64,000 nucleotides of DNA from Psychromonas sp. CD1 (GTDB lineage Bacteria; Pseudomonadota; Gammaproteobacteria; Enterobacterales; Psychromonadaceae): contig NZ_NDFH01000003.1 in the NCBI RefSeq assembly GCF_002239585.1, positions 62,001-126,000 on the forward strand, given 5' to 3'. The notes under the pieces are model-generated. The model was not told the DNA's origin, did no database searches, and worked only from the letters and a program-made list of their open reading frames with translations. The stretch's first letter is position 1. Each line of letters opens with the position of its first letter. Shown here in pieces: positions 29,293-37,863 of this stretch. The translations under genes were made by a program, and so were the position numbers.

Positions 29293-29820
29293 TCAATCTG
29301 CAAGCTCTGCTAAACACATCTCATCAAAAACCTGTTTTGACCATGCTGTTACACGAGATGCGGTAAGCTCTGGTTGGCGATCTTCATCAATGCCAAGGCC
29401 GATAAAGTGCTTATCGTCAATCGAAGCCTTTGATGCATCAAAATTGTAACTTTCTGATGGCCAATGACCAATAATTATAGCACCTTTACTTTCTACTATT
29501 TCACCGATTTGTCCCATTGCATCAAGAAAGTATTCTGCGTAATCTTCTTGATCTCCACAGCCAAAAATAGCGACTAATTTATTTGTAAAATCGATTTCAG
29601 CAAGATCTGGGAAAAAGTCATCCCAATCACATTGGGCTTCACCGTAGTACCAAGTTGGAATGCCAAAAAGTAATAAACTAAATTCTGAAATTTCTTCTTT
29701 GCTACTTTTAGCGATATCTTTAACTTCAACCAAATTTTTACCTAACTCTTTTTGGATCATTTTTGCAACAGCTTCGGTATTACCGGTGTCACTACCAAAA
29801 AAAATGCCCACACTAGCCAT
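29293..29820 (-). CDS. fldA: Flavodoxin
   Basis: FMN electron carrier that donates to enzymes such as pyruvate formate-lyase activase and methionine synthase, replacing ferredoxin under low iron. 175 residues. The phosphate-binding loop is GSDTGNTEAVAK, the isoalloxazine-flanking loop IPTWYYGEAQCDW, and the second flavin loop FGCGDQEDYAEYF. Upstream of fur and downstream of ybfE on the same strand, probably one operon. Confidence 0.96.
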   Translation of the reverse strand: MASVGIFFGSDTGNTEAVAKMIQKELGKNLVEVKDIAKSSKEEISEFSLLLFGIPTWYYGEAQCDWDDFFPDLAEIDFTNKLVAIFGCGDQEDYAEYFLDAMGQIGEIVESKGAIIIGHWPSESYNFDASKASIDDKHFIGLGIDEDRQPELTASRVTAWSKQVFDEMCLAELAD

Positions 29821-29838
29821 TTGTGTCTACCTTTTATA

Positions 29839-30108
29839 TTAATTTAATTGTGCGTGTAGCAATTGATTAATCAATTCACCACGGCTGATTTCTTGCTCTC
29901 TTGATAGTTGATTAAGAACATCAAATAGTGTGCTATCAACTTTTAACTCAATACGTTTTAAACCTTTTTCTCTATCGCGTAAAATTTGCTGTTGTTTGTT
30001 CATTTTAAGCTGAACTTTACGTGAATGAGGGTTGCTTTTAGGTCTACCTGGACGTACCTCATCAGCAAAGAGATCGTGAGTAATACGATCTGATGATTCT
30101 TTTGCCAT
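29839..30108 (-). CDS. ybfE: YbfE family protein
   Basis: 89-residue basic protein of the YbfE family (called LexA-regulated in E. coli). A conserved central part (RPGRPKSNPHSRKVQLK) is followed by a ribbon-helix-helix-like segment (KRIELKVDSTLFDVLNQL and SRGELINQLL), so it probably binds DNA. Function unknown. Located 18 bases upstream of fldA. No CTGT-N8-ACAG LexA box is visible in the 80 bases before its start. Confidence 0.85.
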   Translation of the reverse strand: MAKESSDRITHDLFADEVRPGRPKSNPHSRKVQLKMNKQQQILRDREKGLKRIELKVDSTLFDVLNQLSREQEISRGELINQLLHAQLN

Positions 30109-30187
30109 TTTTCTACCTAAAAGTAATTGTGCGATAGCGATTAAGTTATCGTAGGTTACGTTAATTTAATCACTATTTAATTATTAT

Positions 30188-30400
30188 TTATGCGTTGTTC
30201 CAAAGGATAGTGATGACTACTTTGAAAATAAAGCCAACACAACCAAAAAGCAATACTGCCCAAACAATATTACGTCCAAATTGAGGTACGTTACTACGTT
30301 TTAACACATCTTGAATAGAAAGCCCCATTAATAGAAACAACAGTAGGTAAAACGCATATAAACCAATAGTCTCAATTTGTTCTGTATACTGTTGCAACAT
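30188..30400 (-). CDS. DUF2788 family small membrane protein
   Basis: 70-residue protein with two transmembrane helices (about IETIGLYAFYLLLFLLMGLS and IVWAVLLFGCVGFIFKVVI) separated by a basic loop with the block DVLKRSNVPQFGRN. I place it in DUF2788, a family commonly found beside ybfE and ybfF in marine relatives. Function unknown. The frame can begin six codons earlier at TTG; the ATG at 30400 is preferred. Confidence 0.75.
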   Translation of the reverse strand: MLQQYTEQIETIGLYAFYLLLFLLMGLSIQDVLKRSNVPQFGRNIVWAVLLFGCVGFIFKVVITILWNNA

Positions 30401-30444
30401 AATGTATGCTTCATTCAAAGAGAGGAATATAACATATATGTTTT

Positions 30445-31242
30445 TTAATTGCCGTGGGTTTTATCGAAAAATTGTCCCACTAAGCGATTAAATGTTTTTG
30501 CTTTTTGTATATGTAACCAATGATCACATTGTTGAATAATTTTAACTTGTGCTTGTGGGAATTGTTTTAAAATAGAGGTTCGGTAACTTGCTTTAATATA
30601 ATCTGAATCGGCACCTTTAATAAAGAGTGTTTTTTTATTAAAAACTTTGTCATGGAAAGGCCAATCTCGGATATTATCATATTGTTGATGTAGCGTTTTC
30701 AAATTAAATCGCAAGGTGAAACCTTGCTCATTTTTATGCAGAGATTTGAGTAAAAATCGTCTTATATCGGCGTTGTCAATAAATTGAGAAAGTGCCTTGT
30801 CTGCTTCTTGTCGAGTATTATATTTTTGAAAGTCAAACGTGTTTAAAGCGTTAAAAATAGATTGGTGTTTGTCGTCATAGGCAATGGGTGCAATATCTGC
30901 AATAACAATACTATCAATACGCTCTGGATTTTTAAAGGCGCAAGCCATTGCAACTTTACCCCCCATAGAGTGACCGACTATTGAAAATGTCATTATTTGT
31001 AAGTGATCTGCTAATGCAAAGATATCATCAGCCATTAATGGGTAGCTCATTGTTTCACTTTGTGGGCTTTGCCCATGATTACGTAAATCAATAAGAACAA
31101 TATTGTGTGTGGTATTGAGATGTTTAGCGAGCAACGTTAAGTTACTTAAGCTGCCAAATAAACCATGTAAGATAAAAATTGTGTCGCTTTTATCGTCTGT
31201 ATCGTGTTTAAGTGCTGTTTTTATTTGGTAATTTAGTAGCAT
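30445..31242 (-). CDS. ybfF: Alpha/beta-fold hydrolase, esterase YbfF
   Basis: 265-residue soluble esterase. Oxyanion region FILHGLFGSLSN, nucleophile elbow VGHSMGGK and catalytic histidine block CDHWLHIQ are present. E. coli YbfF hydrolyses acyl-CoA-like and p-nitrophenyl esters; the natural substrate is uncertain. The frame extends 11 codons upstream to a TTG, but the ATG at 31242 matches the family start (LLNYQ). It is divergent from seqA with a 133-base spacer, the conserved ybfF/seqA arrangement. Confidence 0.92.
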   Translation of the reverse strand: MLLNYQIKTALKHDTDDKSDTIFILHGLFGSLSNLTLLAKHLNTTHNIVLIDLRNHGQSPQSETMSYPLMADDIFALADHLQIMTFSIVGHSMGGKVAMACAFKNPERIDSIVIADIAPIAYDDKHQSIFNALNTFDFQKYNTRQEADKALSQFIDNADIRRFLLKSLHKNEQGFTLRFNLKTLHQQYDNIRDWPFHDKVFNKKTLFIKGADSDYIKASYRTSILKQFPQAQVKIIQQCDHWLHIQKAKTFNRLVGQFFDKTHGN

Positions 31243-31375
31243 ATGATCTAATTTTAAGTGAAAATAAAAAGACAAGTATTGAAGTTAGGCTCGTAAAGTT
31301 TAACATGTTTGTAATGTTTGTATGTTTTTTAATTGTTTTGAAAGTCGAACAAGTACTCTGTAAGATGGTGATAGT

Positions 31376-32005
31376 ATGAAAAAAATTGAAATAGAAGACG
31401 ACCTATATAAATATATATTGGCGAATATACAGGCATTTGGTGAAACGCCATCCGAAATATTGCGTCGTTTACTCTCTTTACCTGAAATAACGGTGCAAGA
31501 TGAAAATGTAGTTGTTATAGAAGAAAATTCTCTGCGTGATTTAAAAATTAAAAATACACCTGTAGACCCATCAGATATAAAAGATCCTCGCCAATTAGTT
31601 TCCTCTTCACCATCTTCGACGTCTCTTCCCAACGCTTTATCTTTTGGTATTCAAATGTTATTTGAGAATGATGTTTTTAAAAAAGAAACGGTGATAACTA
31701 ATAAGTTTAAAATGATGTTGACGGCGATGTATTACGAAGATAAAGACTCTTTTATGCAGGCGTCAAAAGAAGCAAAAGGGCGCTCGCGCGATTATTTGGG
31801 TCTACATTTAGATCGATTGCTAGCTTCCGAAAATACAGAAGAATTAGCGCAGTTTATTGCGAGTAAACCTCGCCAAATACCTTATACGCCTTTTTGGGTA
31901 GTCACAAATGCGAACACAGGACGAAAGCGTATAATATTAACGAAAATGATGGTGTCTATGGGTTACAACAAAAAATTAGTTGAACAGATTCAGTCTGTTA
32001 TTTAA
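31376..32005 (+). CDS. seqA: Replication initiation regulator SeqA
   Basis: Binds hemimethylated GATC sites and blocks re-initiation at oriC. 209 residues. The N-terminal oligomerisation domain begins KKIEIEDDLYKYI and includes GETPSEILRRLL; the C-terminal DNA-binding domain shows RSRDYLGLH, FWVVTNANTGRK and the terminal MVSMGYNKKLVEQI. The linker is longer than in E. coli SeqA (181 residues). Followed 51 bases later by pgm, the conserved seqA-pgm operon. Confidence 0.95.
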   Translation: MKKIEIEDDLYKYILANIQAFGETPSEILRRLLSLPEITVQDENVVVIEENSLRDLKIKNTPVDPSDIKDPRQLVSSSPSSTSLPNALSFGIQMLFENDVFKKETVITNKFKMMLTAMYYEDKDSFMQASKEAKGRSRDYLGLHLDRLLASENTEELAQFIASKPRQIPYTPFWVVTNANTGRKRIILTKMMVSMGYNKKLVEQIQSVI

Positions 32006-32056
32006 CAAATGTTGTTTTTTGAATATATTACATTGTATATTTAGGGTTAAAATATT

Positions 32057-33718
32057 ATGGCAATACATGCACGAGCAGGGCTTCATGCGACGGTAAAAGA
32101 TTTAGTGGATATACCAAAGTTAGTGGCTGCATATTATCTCAATTTACCCGATGTTAGTTTAGATTCTGAGCAAGTGAATTTTGGCACCTCAGGGCATCGA
32201 GGTTGTGCATTTAATAACTCGTTTACTGAGTTACATATTTTAGCCATTACACAGGCTTTAGCTGAATATCGGCAGGATCAAGGTTATACTGGGCCGATGT
32301 TTATCGGTAAAGATACACATGCTTTATCTGAGCCTGCTTTTGCATCTGCAGTGCAAGTCTTAGTTGCAAATGGTATTAAAGTCGTTGTGCAACAGGGGGG
32401 AGGTTATACGCCTACACCTGTTATTTCTCATGCTATTTTACAGTATAACGAAACGCACCCTGAAAGCTTAGCGGATGGAATCGTTATCACCCCATCGCAT
32501 AATCCACCTGAAGATGGGGGGTTTAAATATAATCCTCCTCACGGTGGGCCAGCGGATAGTGACGTTACTCAAATTATTCAAGATCGTGCAAATGCAATTT
32601 TAGACGGCAATTATGATGATATTTTACAAAATGATTTTGCGGAAGCAATGAGTTCTGATTTGGTTGAACATTATGATTATATTCAACCTTATGTCGATGA
32701 TCTTAAAAATGTACTTGATTTAGACGCAATTTCTAAAGCGGGTGTAAAAATAGGTGTGGACGCTTTAGGTGGAGCTGGGCTAGATTATTGGTCGGTTATT
32801 GCTAAAACATATAATTTAGATATTAGTGTAATTAATGATCATGTTGATCCTACCTTTTCGTTTATGACACTCGATAAAGATGGACGTATCCGTATGGACT
32901 GTTCATCCCCTTATGCGATGGCCGGCTTAATAAAATTAAAAGACAATTTTGATATCGCCATTACTAATGATCCCGATTATGATCGTCATGGAATAGTGAC
33001 TAAAAGTGCTGGATTATTAGATCCTAATCATTATCTTGTCGTCGCCATCCATTATCTTTTTACGCATCGCAAAGAATGGCCTAAAGATGTCATGGTTGGT
33101 AAAACGCTCGTATCAAGTTCAATGATTGATCGCGTGGTAGGCGACCTAGGTATTGAGCTTGCCGAAATGCCAGTAGGGTTCAAATGGTTTGTTGACGGAC
33201 TACATAGCGGTAAATTTGGTTTTGCGGGTGAAGAAAGTGCGGGCGCCTCATTTTTACGTAAAAATGGTCGCGTTTGGAGTACGGATAAAGACGGTATTAT
33301 TTTAGCTTTACTTGCTGCCGAAATAGTGGCTGTAACCGGTAGTGATCCCGCTCAATATTATAAGCAATTTACTCAGAAATTTGCATCGCCTCGTTATCAA
33401 CGTATTGATACGCCTGCGAGTGTCGAACAAAAAGAAGTATTAAAACATTTAAGCGCAGAGCAAGTTGAGGCGAAAACATTAGCCGGAGAAGTGATTCTTT
33501 CTAAAATCACGCATGCTTCAGGAAATGGTGCTGCTATTGGTGGGTTAAAAGTAACCACAAAAAATGGTTGGTTTGCTGCGCGTCCTTCTGGTACTGAAAA
33601 TGTTTATAAACTTTATGCTGAATCTTTTTTAGATGAAGCGCATTTGCATGAAATTCAACAAGAAGCAAGAGAAATAGTGGCACAGGCATTTAGTCATGCA
33701 GGGGTGTCATCTATTTAG
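32057..33718 (+). CDS. pgm: Phosphoglucomutase
   Basis: Interconverts glucose 1-phosphate and glucose 6-phosphate for glycogen, UDP-glucose and envelope sugars. 553 residues, close to E. coli Pgm (546). The phosphoserine loop is TPSHNPPEDGG, the metal loop TNDPDYDRHG, the sugar loop GEESAGASF and the phosphate-binding loop ARPSGTENVYKLYAES. Second gene of the seqA-pgm operon. Confidence 0.96.
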   Translation: MAIHARAGLHATVKDLVDIPKLVAAYYLNLPDVSLDSEQVNFGTSGHRGCAFNNSFTELHILAITQALAEYRQDQGYTGPMFIGKDTHALSEPAFASAVQVLVANGIKVVVQQGGGYTPTPVISHAILQYNETHPESLADGIVITPSHNPPEDGGFKYNPPHGGPADSDVTQIIQDRANAILDGNYDDILQNDFAEAMSSDLVEHYDYIQPYVDDLKNVLDLDAISKAGVKIGVDALGGAGLDYWSVIAKTYNLDISVINDHVDPTFSFMTLDKDGRIRMDCSSPYAMAGLIKLKDNFDIAITNDPDYDRHGIVTKSAGLLDPNHYLVVAIHYLFTHRKEWPKDVMVGKTLVSSSMIDRVVGDLGIELAEMPVGFKWFVDGLHSGKFGFAGEESAGASFLRKNGRVWSTDKDGIILALLAAEIVAVTGSDPAQYYKQFTQKFASPRYQRIDTPASVEQKEVLKHLSAEQVEAKTLAGEVILSKITHASGNGAAIGGLKVTTKNGWFAARPSGTENVYKLYAESFLDEAHLHEIQQEAREIVAQAFSHAGVSSI

Positions 33719-33943
33719 GTTTTTTAAAGATGATAAAAGATAACCATTTTGCGTATTAAATGTGTTTTTATTGCCTAGGTCAAAGGTGTTAATATTTGAT
33801 GCATCGCTTAATCTAATACGTTAAGACACATGTGTAAAATTGAAGTTTTGACCCTAGGTGATAAACTGCAAAATTAATTTAATGGTCGCCTTTTGTTTTG
33901 GTCACGTTACAATCAATGCATATAATAGATATTAGGAGCCATA

Positions 33944-34246
33944 ATGAGCGAAAATAAAAGTACAGAAACGAATGATGTTTGTGAAGCCTGTGGGAGTTTT
34001 GTTGAACTAGGTAGTGTTATTACTGAAGATGATACTATTTTTGTTTTACCGCTTGAGGGTAGTGACCCCGCAGGAGTTAAAAAAATGGCGTTAAAGTATG
34101 TTGATGCTGCTAAAAAACGCTTTGCAAGTGTGGTTATCTCTCAAAAAGAGGTGCTTAAAGGTGACATTTTTCATGTTGAGATAACTTTTACATTTGAATG
34201 TACGGCTGAAAAGTTAATTTTTGAAATGGGTCTTAGTGCAATTTAA
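33944..34246 (+). CDS. YfcZ/YiiS family protein (DUF406)
   Basis: 100-residue acidic protein of the YfcZ/YiiS family. The family blocks are ETNDVCEACGSFVELGSVI, with a conserved cysteine pair, and the C-terminal FTFECTAEKLIFEMGL. Function unknown; E. coli homologues are expressed from small stand-alone genes. AGGAG lies six bases before the ATG. Monocistronic. Confidence 0.85.
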   Translation: MSENKSTETNDVCEACGSFVELGSVITEDDTIFVLPLEGSDPAGVKKMALKYVDAAKKRFASVVISQKEVLKGDIFHVEITFTFECTAEKLIFEMGLSAI

Positions 34247-34306
34247 CTTTATGTTGTAAAAAGAGTTTATTGTTTAATCCTTTTTTGTGCTCTTTTGTTT
34301 TATGTG

Positions 34307-34312
34307 TATAAT
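34307..34312 (+). promoter_or_regulatory. Possible -10 element of the helicase gene
   Basis: A perfect TATAAT with a weak -35-like TTGTGC 16 bases upstream (34285-34290). If used, the mRNA would have a leader of roughly 125 bases before the TTG start of the DEAD-box helicase. Confidence 0.35.
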
Positions 34313-34444
34313 TTTCATGCATACGAAGATAAAGAGCACTATTTTTACTGTTTACTTTTAATTATTTACAATCTTCATTTCTTCTTTTATCGCTTAATCG
34401 TTATACTACCCCATACTTTATATATTGCTCATTTGGAGAGTCCT

Positions 34445-35770
34445 TTGCTCATTGCAGATTTACCCGTTGATAATCGTTTAATTATTTCTCTTTCTCACTT
34501 AGGATTTACACAAGCAACTCAAATTCAAGCGGAAGCGATACCTCTTGCTGTTGCAGGAAAAGACTTATTAGCATCATCAAAAACAGGATCGGGTAAAACA
34601 CTGGCTTTTTTATTGCCCGCAATGCAACGTGTATTAAAAACACGTGCGTTAACTAAGCGCGATCCGCGTGTATTGATTTTAACGCCGACTCGTGAACTCG
34701 CGAAACAAGTTTATTCTCAATTACGCTTATTAGTTGCTAATACTAAGCTAAAGTCAACATTGGTTTTGGGTGGCGAAAATTTTAATGATCAGGTTAAGCA
34801 ACTAGACAGGGATCCGCATTTTGTAGTGGGAACCCCTGGACGTATTGTGGATCATCTTAAAAAAGGGTTATTGCATTTACATGGATTAGAATTACTTATT
34901 CTAGATGAAGCCGATCGAATGTTAGATTTAGGTTTTGCAGAGCAGTTAAAAGCAATTAATGAAGAAGCTAAGCATCGCTTACGTCAAACATTACTTTTTT
35001 CTGCCACATTAGGCCATGCTGAAGTTAATGATTTTGCGGCACAGTTGCTAAAATCACCTGTGCGTATTGCAATTGGTGAAGAAAATCAGCAACACAGTGA
35101 AATCACCCAAAGGTTTTATCTCGCGGATAATTTAAAACAAAAAGAAAAATTATTATTTCATTTTGTTAAAACAGAAACGATTAAGCAGCTAATTATTTTT
35201 ACGGCAACACGTAAAGATACCGAACGTTTAAGTGCATTATTAAATGAGCAAGAAAATAACTCTATCGCTTTGCATGGTAATTTAACGCAAAGTGAGCGTA
35301 ATAAAATTATGGATACGTTTTCTAAAGGAAGAGTTAAAATATTGGTGACTACCGATATTGCATCAAGAGGTCTTGATTTATTAAATGTTAGTCATGTTAT
35401 TAATTTTGATATCCCTAAACATGCAGAAGAGTATATACATCGTATAGGACGGACAGGACGCGCGGGAGATACGGGAGATGCCATTTCAATTATTGGCCCC
35501 AAAGATTGGCTTAATTTTAAAAAAGTAGAATCTTTTGTGCAGCAAAATGTTTTCTTTTCAACCGTTGCGGGGATAAAGTCAACATTTAAAGGTATCGCGC
35601 CGAAGAAGCCTTTGGTGTCTAAACATAAGTTTGTAAAAAAAGCTCAGAAAAATAAAGTGCTTAAAAAAGTTAAAAAACAAAAAGCGAAGCCGGAGAAAAT
35701 ATTTTTTGAGGCAAAAGAAGTTGGTTTTGCACCTATGTTACGCAAGAAAAAAACGGATGAATCATTTTAG
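34445..35770 (+). CDS. DEAD-box ATP-dependent RNA helicase, SrmB-like
   Basis: 441-residue RNA helicase. The motifs are in order: Q motif (FTQATQIQAEAIPLA), I (SSKTGSGKT), Ia (PTRELAKQV), II (DEAD), III (SAT) and VI (HRIGRTGRAG). A lysine-rich tail follows (KKAQKNKVLKKVKKQK). Among E. coli helicases it most resembles SrmB, which acts in 50S assembly. No ATG lies near the family N-terminus; the best start is the TTG at 34445, preceded by GGAGAG with six-base spacing. The frame remains open 50 codons further upstream, but that part is AT-driven and unlike any helicase. Confidence 0.88.
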   Translation: MLIADLPVDNRLIISLSHLGFTQATQIQAEAIPLAVAGKDLLASSKTGSGKTLAFLLPAMQRVLKTRALTKRDPRVLILTPTRELAKQVYSQLRLLVANTKLKSTLVLGGENFNDQVKQLDRDPHFVVGTPGRIVDHLKKGLLHLHGLELLILDEADRMLDLGFAEQLKAINEEAKHRLRQTLLFSATLGHAEVNDFAAQLLKSPVRIAIGEENQQHSEITQRFYLADNLKQKEKLLFHFVKTETIKQLIIFTATRKDTERLSALLNEQENNSIALHGNLTQSERNKIMDTFSKGRVKILVTTDIASRGLDLLNVSHVINFDIPKHAEEYIHRIGRTGRAGDTGDAISIIGPKDWLNFKKVESFVQQNVFFSTVAGIKSTFKGIAPKKPLVSKHKFVKKAQKNKVLKKVKKQKAKPEKIFFEAKEVGFAPMLRKKKTDESF

Positions 35771-35787
35771 TCATACTTTAAAAATGG

Positions 35788-35814
35788 GATATAATGCCGA
35801 TTTTGCATTATATC
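35788..35814 (+). terminator. Hairpin after the helicase gene
   Basis: Perfect ten-base stem GATATAATGC / GCATTATATC with a seven-base loop, 17 bases after the helicase stop. No T run follows, so termination is uncertain. Confidence 0.4.
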
Positions 35815-36040
35815 TTGAATTCTAATTATCGGCTAGGTGGTGGCGCGACTGACGAAAGACGCAATCGTAACAATGACGTAGTATTGTGTGTTATATATCC
35901 TACTGCGTTTATGGCAATCGTGCATCGTGCATCGTTTATTAATTATTGAGTTTTTTGAATGGGTTTTAAATGGCATCTAAATTGGGTGTGTACACAAAAT
36001 TAGTGACAGGCTCAAGAGTTAGGGCTTGAGACCATAGTCA

Positions 36041-36062
36041 TTTGTAATTTTTGTTTTACAAA
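36041..36062 (-). terminator. Weak hairpin after the small lipoprotein gene
   Basis: Seven-base stem TTTGTAA / TTACAAA with an eight-base loop directly after the stop of the lipoprotein gene at 36063. There is no T run on the minus strand. A second small hairpin (CTCAAG / CTTGAG) lies at 36011-36030. Confidence 0.3.
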
Positions 36063-36326
36063 TTACAGCATAGGTTTTTCAAAACACATTATTGCTGCTG
36101 TATTTGTTTTATTTGAAGTGGTGTACTCAGATACATAAATCATTTTCCAACCATCATACTTCTCTAAAAGGTTATTAGTATCTTCATCATCTCCTGTTGT
36201 GTAACTTACGCAACGAGTCATTAAGTTAGACCCCTCAGATCCAGATGCTCGAACTTGAGAGCTAATATTCGCAGCTGCACAACCTGTTAAGAGAAGAACA
36301 ACCCCCATACTTAATATTAATTTCAT
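36063..36326 (-). CDS. Small predicted lipoprotein
   Basis: 87-residue protein with a lipoprotein signal peptide; the lipobox LLTGC puts the modified cysteine at residue 16. The mature part is about 70 residues with one pair of cysteines (TRCVSY and IMCFEK) that could form a disulfide in the periplasm. It ends IMCFEKPML. I do not recognise a family. AAGGAAACC precedes the ATG. It occupies the place where flgO and flgT lie next to flgP in Vibrio, but resembles neither. Confidence 0.7.
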   Translation of the reverse strand: MKLILSMGVVLLLTGCAAANISSQVRASGSEGSNLMTRCVSYTTGDDEDTNNLLEKYDGWKMIYVSEYTTSNKTNTAAIMCFEKPML

Positions 36327-36525
36327 TTGGTTTCCTTATTGATATACTTTATAAATTAAACGCTTTTAATCTCGAATTATAGAAGCTTAAAAGAGATATA
36401 TAACTGGCTATTAGAGCGTATGCTTATTAATATCCATTCAATAATTATTTTATAACACAAGACTACCCTCGCAAACAGTAGGTTAATGTTTATTGTCATT
36501 ATCGTTTTTAAGCAAGGATTTAATC

Positions 36526-37011
36526 ATGATCATTAGTCGATACTATCCGTCGTTGTTAGTACTGCTTTGTAGTAGTACCTTATTAATATCAGCATGTACC
36601 CCGATATCACATACTCTGTCTTTACCAACGCAAGAAGAGTTAAAAGAGCAAACAAACACACATACTTTTACTGCGCTAGGTTATGCGCCAGTTGCGACTC
36701 AAAATGGAAAAACATTAGAAGAAAAAATATTAAATGCAATTAAAGCCTCTAAATTAGACGCTTATAAAGAAATGGCAGAGCAAGTTTATGGGGTGTTATT
36801 AAGTTCGGAGACCCAACTGTCAGGAGTTCATATACAGAGCTATCGGGTAAAAAGTCAAGTTAAAGGATTAGTTAGAGGGGCGCGTGTGCTAAAGAGTTAT
36901 CATAAAGGTAAGCTATATATTACGGAGTTGGTGCTAGATATGCAAGGATCACCCTATTCAAATATGTCCAGTGGAAAAACCCCTCAGTATGAAAAACCAA
37001 TCTATTATTGA
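36526..37011 (+). CDS. flgP: Flagellar outer-membrane lipoprotein FlgP
   Basis: 161-residue lipoprotein needed in Vibrio for stable flagellar rotation; part of the outer-membrane disk (H-ring region) around the basal body. The signal peptide ends in LLISAC and the LPP20-type domain shows ALGYAPVATQNG, KASKLDAYKEMAEQVYG and VKGLVRGARVLKSY. The frame is open 11 codons upstream, but the ATG at 36526 has AAGGA seven bases before it and begins a proper signal peptide. Its usual partner flgO is absent. Its stop abuts the convergent flgN stop with no gap. Confidence 0.88.
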   Translation: MIISRYYPSLLVLLCSSTLLISACTPISHTLSLPTQEELKEQTNTHTFTALGYAPVATQNGKTLEEKILNAIKASKLDAYKEMAEQVYGVLLSSETQLSGVHIQSYRVKSQVKGLVRGARVLKSYHKGKLYITELVLDMQGSPYSNMSSGKTPQYEKPIYY

Positions 37012-37431
37012 TTAAGCTTGAATGTTTTTTCCTAAAAGAAGGCCGCCGTGTAACATCCCTTTTTGATCGTAAGTAATACTGTTTTTTCCCGTTGCTTGTT
37101 TGATAAGTTGGGTTAAATGTTTATTACTACGCATACCTACCTCAACAAGTTTACCGTTAATGTTATTAATGTATTGGCATTTTTCAAGGATAATTAAAAT
37201 TTCTTTTTTTATTTTTTTGGCTTCTTCGGAAGTTTCTATTTGTTGCAAAGAAGTTGAATTTGATAAAGCACTGTCTAATTCTGAAATTAAAGTTAATTTT
37301 TGTTTTTTTTGTTTTAAAATTTCATTAAGATTAGAAAAGCTTTTTTCTTTGAGGCATGTTGTTTCTTGTTTTAATGTACAGTGTAATTCATTTATTAAAA
37401 TTAACTGCTGATTTAGCTTTCCGATAGGCAT
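37012..37431 (-). CDS. flgN: Flagellar export chaperone FlgN
   Basis: 139-residue helical chaperone that keeps the hook-filament junction proteins FlgK and FlgL soluble before export. It is predicted to be almost all coiled helix (LNQQLILINELHCTLKQE at the start) with the family C-terminal block NSITYDQKG. It lies 24 bases after flgM on the same strand and is co-transcribed from the sigma-28 promoter upstream of flgM. Its client FlgL is truncated in this window. Confidence 0.87.
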   Translation of the reverse strand: MPIGKLNQQLILINELHCTLKQETTCLKEKSFSNLNEILKQKKQKLTLISELDSALSNSTSLQQIETSEEAKKIKKEILIILEKCQYINNINGKLVEVGMRSNKHLTQLIKQATGKNSITYDQKGMLHGGLLLGKNIQA

Positions 37432-37455
37432 AATTTAAATATCTCTGCTTATAAT

Positions 37456-37773
37456 TTATTTAAGTATGCGACTAAAATCACCTTCAAATTGGCTGATTCG
37501 TTGTGCGAGTCGTTGTGTATTTATTTTATATTCACCGTTTGTAATCGCTTTTTTTAACGATTCAAGACGTTGTTTATTCATTTGAGGTTCAATGGAGCTT
37601 TGTTGTTGCATTTTATTTATATTCTTGGCCTGTGCGGTTAACTGAACAGAGTCTTTATGCTGTTCATTGTTAATTTGACTTGATTTTTTTAAAGATGATT
37701 GTTGTGCCGGAGCTTTATGTTGCTCAACAACAATCTTCTTGGGTGCTGCTTGGCGGTTAATGTTGATGCTCAT
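37456..37773 (-). CDS. flgM: Anti-sigma-28 factor FlgM
   Basis: 105-residue inhibitor of the flagellar sigma factor FliA, exported through the finished hook. The N-terminal half is low-complexity and polar, as usual for this intrinsically disordered protein. The C-terminal half carries the FliA-binding part (MNKQRLESLKKAITNGEYKI, then RLAQRISQFE). It is preceded by a strong sigma-28 promoter (37805-37831) and followed by flgN. Confidence 0.9.
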   Translation of the reverse strand: MSININRQAAPKKIVVEQHKAPAQQSSLKKSSQINNEQHKDSVQLTAQAKNINKMQQQSSIEPQMNKQRLESLKKAITNGEYKINTQRLAQRISQFEGDFSRILK

Positions 37774-37804
37774 AATTATATTCCAAAAGTGCCTTGTTTA
37801 TATT

Positions 37805-37831
37805 ATATCGGCAACGGGACAGATTTCTTTA
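37805..37831 (-). promoter_or_regulatory. Sigma-28 (FliA) promoter of flgM-flgN
   Basis: On the minus strand TAAAGAAA, 11 bases, GCCGATAT. This matches the sigma-28 consensus TAAAGTTT-N11-GCCGATAA in 13 of 16 positions with exact spacing, 32 bases before the flgM ATG. Confidence 0.85.
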
Positions 37832-37863
37832 GATAAAACTAAAAAAACAATTATAATCGATTA

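Noticed and set aside
30109-30187. LexA box before ybfE
   Set aside because: No CTGT-N8-ACAG or close variant is present on either strand.
34295-34444. Fifty extra N-terminal codons of the DEAD-box helicase
   Set aside because: The segment is rich in Phe, Tyr and Ile as expected from AT-rich leader DNA, overlaps the likely promoter and has no counterpart in the family.
36011-36030. CTCAAG/CTTGAG hairpin as terminator of the small lipoprotein gene
   Set aside because: Six-base stem without a T run on either strand; too weak to call by itself.
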